64,000 bases of DNA. It comes from Actinostola sp. cb2023. Taxonomy: Eukaryota > Cnidaria > Anthozoa > Actiniaria > Actinostolidae. The stretch spans positions 141,001-205,000 of the forward strand of contig JAUJYZ010000977.1 in the NCBI GenBank assembly GCA_033675265.1, written 5' to 3'. Every line of letters begins with the position of its first letter. Within the stretch, counting starts at the first letter, position 1. The translations under genes and the position numbers were made by a program. Shown here piece by piece: positions 22,801 through 33,877 of the stretch. Under the pieces are notes generated by a model. It did no database searches, was not told where the DNA came from, and saw only the letters and a list, made by a program, of their open reading frames with translations.

Positions 22801-25800
22801 TAATGCGGATAGTTTTGTCCACAAATTCCATATCGGTCAGGTCTTTAAAGTTTACGCAGACACCGCACATGTCGGGAGGATGTTTGTACCACTTTGCATG
22901 TGCACTTTCGTCCTTGATCGAAACAGTAATTGCTACCATGAGAAACTAAGTTACTTCCGGTGATACCGCAGCGAGAGGCTGAAGAGACAGACAAGGGGAG
23001 CTTGAACCTCGCATTAGTGAACGGAAGGATTCCCGAATATACCATTAAATTTGTACCAAAAAAGGGTTACACTGTCCAATCACTATGCTCTATTTTGTTA
23101 TAGGATGTGGAATATACCATTAAATTTGTACCAAAAAAGGGTTACACTGTCCAATCACTATGCTCTATTTTGTTATAGGATGTGGAATATACCATTAAAT
23201 TTGTACCAAAAAAGGGTTACACTGTCCAATCACTATGCTCTATTTTGCTATAGGATGTGGAATATACCATTAAATTTGTACCAAAAAAGGGTTACACTGT
23301 CCAATCACTATGCTCTATTTTGTTATAGGATGTGGAATATACCATTAAATTTGTACCAAAAAAGGGTTACACTGTCCAATCACTATGCTCTATTTTGTTA
23401 TAGGATGTGGAATATACCATTCAATTTGTACCAAAAAAGGGTTACACTGTCCAATCACTATGCTCTATTTTGTTATAGGATGTGGAATATACCATTAAAT
23501 TTGTACCAAAAAAGGGTTACACTGTCCAATCACTATGCTCTATTTTGTTATAGGATGCGGAATATAAGTTTCAGAGAAATAACGACACTTTTGAGATTAT
23601 GTTTATACATGTTTCGACAGTGTCTACTGTCATCATGCGGAATATACCATTCAATTGGTACAAATGTTACACTGTCCAGTCACTATGCTCTATTTTCAAT
23701 TGTTATAGGATGCGGAATATACCATGCAATTTGTACAAAAAAAAGTTACACTGTCCAATCACTATGCTCTATTTTGTTATAGGATGCGGAATATACCAAG
23801 CAATTTGTACAAAAAAAAGTTACACTGTCCAATCACTATGCTCTATTTTGTTATAGGATGCGGAATATACCATGCAATTTGTACAAAAAAAGTTACACTG
23901 TCCAATCACTTTGCTCTATTTTGTTATAGGATGCGGAATATACCATGCAATTTGTACAAAAAAAAGTTACACTGTCCAATCACTATGCTCTATTTTGTTA
24001 TAGGATGCGGAATATACCATGCAATTTGTACAAAAAAAAGTTACACTGTCCAATCGCTATGCTCTATTTTGTTATAGGATGCGGAATATACCATGCAATT
24101 TGTACAAAAAAAAGTTACTGTCCAATCACTATGCTCTATTTTGTTATAGGATGCGGAATATACCATGCAATTTGTACAAAAAAAAGTTACACTGTCCAAT
24201 CACTATGCTCTATTTTGTTATAGGATGCGGAATATACCATGCAATTTGTAAAAAAAGTTACACTGTCCAATCACTATGCTCTATTTTGTTATAGGATGCG
24301 GAATATACCATGCAATTTGTACAAAAAAAAGTTACACTGTCCAATCACTATGCTCTATTTTGTTATAGGATGCGGAAATCCTGGCAAACCAAAACGAGGC
24401 TACAGAGTTGGCAATGATTTTAGTACAGGAGCGACAGTGGAATATTTTTGTGATTCAGGACTGCGAATGGTGTCTGGAACACGCTTGCGCACTTGTAGTG
24501 AGCATGGCAAATGGAGTGGAACGCTACCACGATGTAGAGGTGAGATCAATGTAGTTAAATACTGTGAAGACGAGGATATTGCAGGTTATATTAGCCATTA
24601 CCAAATCGAGCAGGGGACTGGGACCAAGTCTGTTAAACTAATTCAATAAGAAACTAGTAAAAGTGGGCATCATTTTCTGAGAGAGCAGATCAAACTTATT
24701 GTCAACACTGCAACGAGGGTTTATCATGTAATTTTATTTCAAAACTCATAGGACAAAAAATGATTATCATAGCTGGAAAGAGCTCGTTGAAAATGAGTAA
24801 AAATATGAAGTTTGGAAACGATCGCTTCACAAATTGCGAAGATATGAATTTTCAAAAATCAAAATTTTGTATGAAAACCTTTGCCCACAAGCGTAAATTT
24901 CCAAAGGTTTCATATCAAATTTCGATTTTTGAAAATTCATATCTTCGCAATTTGTGAAGCGATCTTTTCCAAACTTCACATTTTTACTCATTTCAACGAG
25001 CTCTTTCCAGCTATGATAATCATTTTCTGTCCTATGAGTTTTTAAATTACATGATAAACCCTCATTTGTCGTTGTCGATCTATGCAGTTGCACGCATTTT
25101 TTTTTTTTTTAAGTAAAATACACTGCTTCCTCTGAAAAAAATATTGCGCGCACGAATAGACTATTTTATAGTATTGATCAATGACCGAAAACAATGGTTC
25201 CAAGGCGAGGTTGCCATAACTGCGTATAAGAATGCAAGTTGGTACTATATCCAAATAAGAATATAGTAAATGTATGGAAACAGGTCACTGAAATAATTGC
25301 TGTGAAATGGTATATGGATGAAGTAGCTGCAATAGGGGACTTGCTCTAAGAGGTCACGTGACCCCAACTTATATCGAACAGCGGTGTCAAAATGAACGAG
25401 CAGCTCGAAATTAGTCAAATGACGAAGTTTCAGCTCATAATGTCTGACAGGAGAAATGACTTTAAAAATAAAATAAAATTTTATTAGGATTCGTGTAGGA
25501 AAATGTGCTGGATTGCAAGCTCTTGCCATCCAATTAATTTTCCAAAAAAAATATTAAAAAACGTTCAATTTTAATTTTAATGTCATTTCTCCTGCATCAT
25601 GAGCTGAAACTTTGCCCTTTTACTAATTTTCATTTCTTGAGTTCATTTTAGCACTACTGTTCGATTTAAGGGGGTTAGGGTCACGTGACTTCTTAGTGCA
25701 AGTCCCCTATTGCAGGCAATGTTGTCCATCCTTTGTACAGGTAATTCAAAAGAATGAAAATGTTTTTTCGTCCACATTCCTGTCATTTGATTGAAGGTAT

Positions 25801-28800
25801 AGAACCTTGTCGTACTATGACATTTACAAAGTCCTTTGGAGTCTCGTCAAAAGTAATATCAGAGAAATATCCACATTCCATGACCCACAAAGTCATGAAC
25901 TATTGCTACATTGACTGCTGTTTGTAAATGTGTATTCTCAGTGCTCTACAATTTTCACTGAGCCTACACATTTATCTGCTGTTTTTGTTCACGTGAATTT
26001 GAAGTGTCAGGGGGCAGAAATGCCTACACGCCGCCGAGAAGAGCATTATTTACAGGAAAAGGTTCGAATTTTTTGGTGAATTAGGGGGGGTGACAGCTAT
26101 CTAAGATACGTTCTGATAAGTTTCTTCGATCGACTCCATTTTAACTATCTGATGAAAACATAGGAACTATGCAACGTTTCCAGTTGCATCACCTGTTTAT
26201 TTGAGCGACAAAAAAATGAGAGAGTGATGAAGTGAGAAAGAGGAAAAGTGAGTATATGGGAATGTCGGTCAGCAATCTTGTGTAACTTGGAATGTCAAAA
26301 TTGGTTGATCGCAGAACAGGAAAGAGTTTCAATTGAATTCGTGCAAACGCTCGATACATTGTGCTTGACCTCAAACTGTGACAATCCTCTCCACCTTGTT
26401 AGAATAACATCTAGTGTGGAGCATCTTGGTCGGATTTCGCTGTCAACTGCGTGCAGCTGTTTGTACGGGGCAGGGAGGTGGGTGTGATTACTGCATGCAT
26501 AATAACAACATGGCCCTGTTCGTGCCGATTTTCTTGGAGACCCGTAGAATACTGATTTCATGCTCATGCTGAAGACCATTCTTTTCGTGTTCAAGCTTCG
26601 TGCTTCAAAACGTTTTCCAACTTTTGCGTAGTTCCCGCTCATTCTTGCTGTGTTTAAAAGAATTTAGGGATTCTGCCGTTCACGATATTGTAGTAATCGT
26701 ATATTAATACCCAATGTTACGCACACATGTTTGTATACAGCTATTTCAAAAAAGTTAAATAATGTCAGCATGCACATACAGAAGAAAATATGCTGGTACG
26801 TTCCATATTGCGAAGACAAAGTTTGGGAACATTCTCAGAGTCCATATTGTTGTGACCTTTCGCTGACTCCATTCACATCACTCATAATGCATTTCGGGCT
26901 TGGGATGCAAGATGCAACATGCAAACCTTTTTTGAAATAGCTGTAGTTGTCTGTAAGTATTAACATGATGTATTCTGAAGGTGTCAGACTGGATTGCTGT
27001 CTCCATGGTGAACTTGCAATGCACTAATGAAAACCGGTTTGACTAGTTTGACTAGACTGTCTTCCTTGGTCCTAAATCAATTCTCTCTAGACGGTCGGTC
27101 TCTAATGCACTGTTTAATCAAACAGCTGTTTCGGTAGACGTTGCCGTTAAAAGCTCTCAAAACTGCGAGACAAGACCGAAAGGGAGCATGGGAATTATTA
27201 TTGAAAAGAATTATGAAGTAATGAGAGTGACTAGTGTGTGTTTGCACATGCTCGAGGATCCAGCGAGGATCCAGCGAGGATCCAGCGAGGATCCAGCGAG
27301 GATCCAGCGAGGATCCAGCGAGGATCCAGCGAGGATCCAGCGAGGATCCTCCAGCATGGTGTTTGCAATGAAGTTAGTAAAACATCTTTATGTGAAAACA
27401 ACCAAAAAATACCAAAATTACCCATGCTCCATTTCGGTTATGACACGTGGACTTGAGCCTTTTTTATCAACGTTTTAGAAGCAGCTGTAAATCAAAGCCG
27501 AAACTTAACCTTGACGAGTCTGGTAGTCAGAGTTGGTGTTCGACTTAGAGAGAGTTGACAGTGGGTTTAGTTAAATGAATTGCAACTGGATGCTAGATCA
27601 CGGACACAGTGATTTATACACGGTTACAGAGCACTAGTGTATTAACTTAGCAGGAATTAGAACTGAATATTTCGTGCATGCTTAGGCGATTATTGAACGC
27701 ATCAGAACAGAGATTTGCAATTTATTTTAGTAGTGACTTCATTGATTGAAGACATGACACCACACCACAGCACGCCATGCTATACATCTCGCCGCACTGC
27801 ACGCACCACACCACACCTTGACACACCGCGCAACGTTGACACATCACTACACCACACGCAACAAGTAACGCAACGCAACACCACATTGTAACATTCCACA
27901 CCACATCATGTTACTACCGCGCAACGTTACACCATACTACACCATACCATGTCATACCTGACCACATCACAACACATGGCACCGCACCACAACCAAGTAA
28001 CACACTGAGCCACGTCTGAGCAACTTAACGGCTCACTCCATACCATATCGCAACACACCACACACCACCACACCGCAGACTACATGTCACACCATTACAT
28101 CGCATTACACCTAGATATACCGCACCGCACAAAGCAACAGCGCATGTGAACACAACACCACACCACACACCGCAGCAGACTTGCAGTGTCATTCATGTCA
28201 CACCATTACATCGCATTACACCTAGATATACTGCACCGCACAAAGCAACAGCGCATGTGAACACAACACCACACCGCACCGCAGACTATGCAGTGTCATT
28301 CCATGTCACACCATTACATCGCATTACACCTAGATATACTGCACCGCACAAAGCAACAGCGCATGTGAACACAACACCACACCATTCCATGCCATACCAT
28401 AGAGTCGTTTTCGTATGAGTGGGAAGTAGTGATGGTACGGTTCGTGCTGTGACCGTGCCGTGTCCAAGCATTCTGATTGGTTGAGAAGTGATTTTGCGCG
28501 CTGTGATTGGTTGAATAGATGTCTTAGATTCCGCACCGTGACCGTAACTCCGCACCGTAGGTTTCCCACCCATACGAAAATGACTCTATATAAAACATAG
28601 GATAACAGTAAACCTTGTCTTATACAAGTTCGCTCTTGCCGCTTAGACATAAATGAGTGTGTTGAGTATGACCAACCCAATCAGGCTCGAGCCCGTTCTC
28701 TTGATGTACAAAGATATGCAGCACGTTTGTGCCATCCACATGCCACGTGCATCAACTCTATTGGCTCCTTCCAGTGCAAGTGCAATCTTGGTTACCATGG

Positions 28801-31800
28801 AGACGGCAGGGAATGCTATCCCAAGGATCTTTTTGGCACGAAAGAATTTTTAACGAAAAGTAAGTTGAAAATTGAAGCAAAGTGTGTTAGCTAACTATTT
28901 TAATAAAACATGAAGTACTTAGAATTTCAGATCGTTTTCTTTTGAAAACCGGCATTCACTGGAACGTCAGTGAGATTTTCCTTGGCGGGCTACCTGTGGT
29001 GCACATAGTTCAAAATTCGTGTAGCCACGGCACGAATCAGAGCGCATGCTCGTAGGAACAGATTTGCGCAATGTTCATCAAACTAGTTCCGAGCCTGCGT
29101 TCCTTGTAGTCTGCGACAAAGAATGGAAGGCATTGTCCTTGTCGCAGACCATAAGGAACGCAGGCTCTGGGAACTAGTTTGAATAAAATAACTACATACA
29201 AGTATTCGGGGGGGGGGGGGGGGGGGGGGGGGAAGAAGCTCAATTCGAATTCTTGTTCCACACGATACATGGACTAAACTTGGTCAACCTTTTCCTAAAA
29301 GGTTCTTTCATTCATTGATTTGTATCTAAAAGGAATGCCCGGAAATCCGTCAGAAAAATTCTCGATTTTTGAGTGATGACATTCCGTGTGTGTTGGAACA
29401 CATGGCTCCTGATGACTCTTTCTAATTCGTTTTACATATGACAGTTTAGCACTCGCTTCTAAGTCTATCTATGAATAATGATATATATAATATATATATA
29501 TACACCTATTCCAAATATCGTTGTCCGGGCCGAAAGCAAAAAGCAAGAAACTGACGACCGCAAAGGACTTTGGGAATCTCCTAATTCATTTATTTATCCG
29601 TGGTAGTTGAGAAGTTATCCCTACGAGCGTTGAATAGCAATCATTTGGAACTATTCGGCCATTTGAAAATGCATGTTGTCAAAATGTCTACGGATGAATA
29701 AATGAATAAGGAGAAAGTCCCAATGTCCTTTGCGGTCGTCAGCTTCGTGCTTGTTGCTTTCGGCGGAGACAACGATTTTTGGAATAGGTGTATATATCAC
29801 ACGCCCATTCTCACACCTCTTTCTTGAATCAGACACAATGATTAATTGCAAAGTATATCAGTCGACAAACAAGTCTTAAAGTTACCGCAGGCGTGTCAGA
29901 AAAAATAGCACTGATTTGCACCTTTCCAGGACAAAAACCTAATTCTAACACGCGTTGCTCCGAACTTTACTGTAATGGCCTCCATCTGTCTACGAATCGC
30001 ACAGTTTTTGGTCGATTCCACGTCAGAGCATTCCGCTTCTTGTTTACAGTTCGGATGTAACGCAGACTAACCCACGCGAGCACGCGCTAATCCTTCATAT
30101 TCCAAACACTAAACTACATATATAAACAGGAAAGAATTACAACTTCATGTTATGGTATGTAGTGTCCCGCTTGGTTGAAATAATAATGATTTTAAAAGTT
30201 CGCCAAATAAAAAATAATTAAAAATATATATATAAATAAATAAAAATAAAATATATATATATCATATAAATTTCGTCATTCGATGTTTAAAAGCCCACCT
30301 ACTTAGTGTATCTCACATATGGTTTTGCTAATGTCCCCCATTGGGTAAAGAAACTGGAATGTAAAACGTGAGCCAAACGTAACATCCATGTGTGCTCCTA
30401 GTCGTAGTAATGTCTCCAATATGTTTACGAAGACGGGGAATTTCCGTTCGGTGTGTTCCGGCAGTCTTAAGCATTAGAGCTGGTATATCCTTCAATAAGA
30501 CCTCATGGGGCCAGCTGACGCGTTTATCTTTACTTTATCAATACCATATAGCGTATTTATTCATTGGTCATTGTAATTAGGAATGATTATTTTAGAGAGT
30601 GGTGTTATGTTATGCTAGGAAGGGTTTTGGGTTTTTGTCCCGTACTCGTACTAAAACAGCTTGTAGCACTCACAAATGCTCTTGACCTTCATTTAATCAA
30701 ATATGTCCCGAGGATGTTGTTGTGTGTTGAGATCATGATCGCACCAAGAACGTTTTAAAATAGCAACTACTCGAGCTATAATAATTTTGGCAAATAATTC
30801 TCTTAACCCTAAAGCCAGAGGACAAGTGTATTTGACAGTAATACGTCCGAGGACGTTGTTCGTTGTTGTTTAGATGACGATCACACAAACGTTTCAAGCT
30901 ATAATAATTTTTGGAAATAAATTACTCTGTATGCCTTTATAAACGTTTCTTCGCCCTAAAGCCGGAGGACAAGTGAACTTGACATTGAAGGCTCATTAGT
31001 GATTGCTGTGAGCCCCCATGCCTTCTGTGATCGGAAAATAAAAGAATTCAGTATTTGTGAGCCAGTTCAAAACGTTTTGAATTTGCTGTGAACTTTCCTG
31101 AATCATAAACTAACTTTTCCAATAATATTAGCAAAAAATTATCATCATCATTATTATCATCATCATTCTCATAAATAAATCATTATTGTCACCATCATCA
31201 TCATTATTATCATCATCATCATCATTATCTTCATTATCACCATTGTCATTATTATCATCATCATTATCACCATCATTATTATTATCATCATTATGATAAT
31301 CATCATCATTATGATAATCGTCATTATTATTATCATCATCTTCATTATAACCATCATCATTATCACCATCATCCATTGTCATCATATCATCATTATTATC
31401 ATCATCATTTTCATCATCAGCATCATCGCTGTTGTTGCTGCTAATATCATCATCATTAGTGTAAAGTATTACAATGCAAGAAGTATACTATCGATACATT
31501 TTGAATGTAAGAGAGAAAATGATTAATAACAATGCATAATCAAATCTACATATTTCACAATAGGTAAAACTCGTCTGAACAAGAATGCATGTGGAACGAT
31601 AGTTTCAAGGAATACATCACGAATTCGACGAATTGTTGGTGGAGACATTTCAGATCATGGTGCGTGGCCTTGGCAAGCTGCTATATATTATAGATATGGA
31701 GGTATGTTTCTTTTATCAACCTAGATCCATTATACAAATGTGTGGAGAGATGAAGATGTATTGGAGCCTCAGGTCATGACTGCACGAGGGATAAAGGGAG

Positions 31801-33843
31801 GTAGGGGAGGGAGGTCGTGTTTAAAGTGCCTATCACCCCTGTGAGATTGTTTTAAAAATCTATTCAATTTAAACAATCTCATAGGGGTTAGTTGCACTTT
31901 AAGTAGTATATTGTAGGCCAAATTACAAGTGAGCAATTCAAATGTATGTAATGTTTTTGATTTAAGAGGATATTTATTTGAACATCGCGTAATATCCGCG
32001 AAAAGCGCCGAAAACGAGCGCTTTTGAACAGTTTGACTTTCGATTTTCGCTTTGGATTAACACTCTAATTTTATTTTAACTAAGCACAAACTATTAAAAA
32101 CAAAGTAAATTGTCTGTTTAAAGCTGTTTTAGCGTTGTACAAAGCCATTTTCCTGCTTTTTGTTTCAAATTTGAGCTAATTCCAGGGGAAAACATCAGCA
32201 ATACTAGCAAATATACAGATCTAGCCCACGTGGGCAGTTTTCAAATCAAATTTTCACTTTGGATTAACACTCTAATTTCACTTTTACCGGTCAAAAACCA
32301 TCACAAATAACTTGAACTCTTTGCTACAGCAGTTTTAGCCTTGTACAAAACGTATTCTCCATGCTATTGGTTTTTGGCGCTCAATACGCGCGTTCGTAAA
32401 AAATCTCCTCTTAATATACAAAATACACTGATAAAAGTGATTACAAACAAGAGTTGGGGCTCCCATTGATAGCAGTACGTTTTGTTACTGAAGGGAATAC
32501 CCTGTTTAAATAAAGGTTGAAGATACGTGTGAAGATATCATTTCGAAGTAGAGAAATATAGATATTTCATCGATAATTATATAATAAACTGATATTCTAA
32601 GCATTTTCTCTCGCTTGTAAGTTGTAGTTATCGCTGTAAACATCACATAAAACAGAACTAATATGTTGCAAAGTTGCATCAAAAACTCACCTTTTGAATG
32701 ATCTTCAAAGTACTTTTATTGTTAGTACTCTCTCTTTGTTGTGTTTCTTCTTTTTTTGTTCCTATAATTACTTTCTTTTGTGAAACAAAATCCTCTGCTG
32801 TTTTCAACTCGAAAAATGGCGGGCTGTGGTTTATCGCAATGCATGACGGTCGAGCTTTCGCGCGTGGAATCGTGGGATTTCCCTTATTGACTGTATAGTC
32901 TGATTGATTGATTGATTGATTGATTCATTCATTCATTCAATGATTGATTGTTTGATTGATTGATTGATTGATTAATGATTGATTGATTGATTGATTGTGA
33001 TTGATTGATTGGTTTGATATATTGATTGTGATTGATCGATTGGTTGATTGCCGGATATATTGATATATTGATTGATTGATTGATTGGTTGATTGATATAT
33101 TGATATATTGATTGATTGATTGATTCTGTAGGTAAAACGTTCTTATTTAACGGAGCGCTAATCAAGCCAGGCTGGGTTCTCACAATAGCGAACGTCCTTC
33201 GAAGACGAGGAAGACCGGTGAAACCGAAAAAACTCAGAGTAATTTTGGGTAAGTCATAGGTTTGATAGAACTGGGGGGGGGGGGGGGGGGGGGGGGAAGT
33301 GGGGGGGGGGGGGGGGGGGGGGAACTACGGAATGTTTGAATTTACCAGTTTCGAGTTGTTTAGCACCGCTGTACTTCTTGACAGCAGACGCATGTATGCA
33401 GGGTTAGCCTCGAGTCGGTGTAAATTATTCACAAATACCAACGAGAATGTAAACAAATGTTGTTGACAGTGGACGATAGAACACCTCCAGTCAGAGAGTT
33501 ACCCATGGAATTATAAAATAATGTTTCTATTATCCAATGTCAACAACATTTATTCGCCGCATTCTCATTGGTATTTGTGAATAATGTACACTGACTCGAG
33601 GCCAACCCTGCATACATGCCTCTACTGTCTGAATTTACAGCGGTATCTGCGAACTCGAAAGAGGAATATATTGAAAAGGTTTTGATCGGCATTCGACATG
33701 AGTCTGCATAAAAGATGGAAAAGACGAAACTGGAAAAATAAATAATCAAAAATATCCTGATACGAAAGGCTCCAAAGCCACGTGATAATAATTGATAACT
33801 AACCGAAATCATGAAGATGATGATGATGATAATAATAATAATA

Positions 33844-33877
<34 letters not shown>

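Larger units (their letters stand above)
15845..23040. other. Gene B intron 1, first 7.2 kb
   Basis: A long intron without supported exons. It holds the inverted-repeat array at 17432-17568, a tRNA-like sequence and a 110-bp satellite at 19318-20280, and a poly-A/T stretch at 22568-22622. The rest (16000-17400, 17600-19300 and 20300-23000) is unremarkable AT-rich DNA to my reading. Confidence 0.6.
24540..28646. other. Gene B intron 2
   Basis: No exon supported. It contains three fold-back elements (24702, 25329 and 26734), an 11-bp repeat (27250) and CA-rich repeats (27750-28390). The interval 25714-26730 shows nothing I can assign. Confidence 0.6.
28860..31563. other. Gene B intron 3
   Basis: No exon supported. 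It contains a hairpin (29080), a poly-G run (29211-29232), a fold-back element (29499) and an ATC/ATT microsatellite (31137-31480). The interval 29795-31130 shows only AT-rich DNA. Confidence 0.55.

Noticed and set aside
22748..22963. 71-residue + strand frame as a possible exon
   Set aside because: No recognisable domain, no phase 1 splice sites, and nothing linking it to gene B exons.
23051..23782. 243-codon frame with a 25-residue repeat, like a repeat protein
   Set aside because: The 75-bp unit is divisible by three, so the frame stays open by chance. The array is an intronic copy of the splice-acceptor region.
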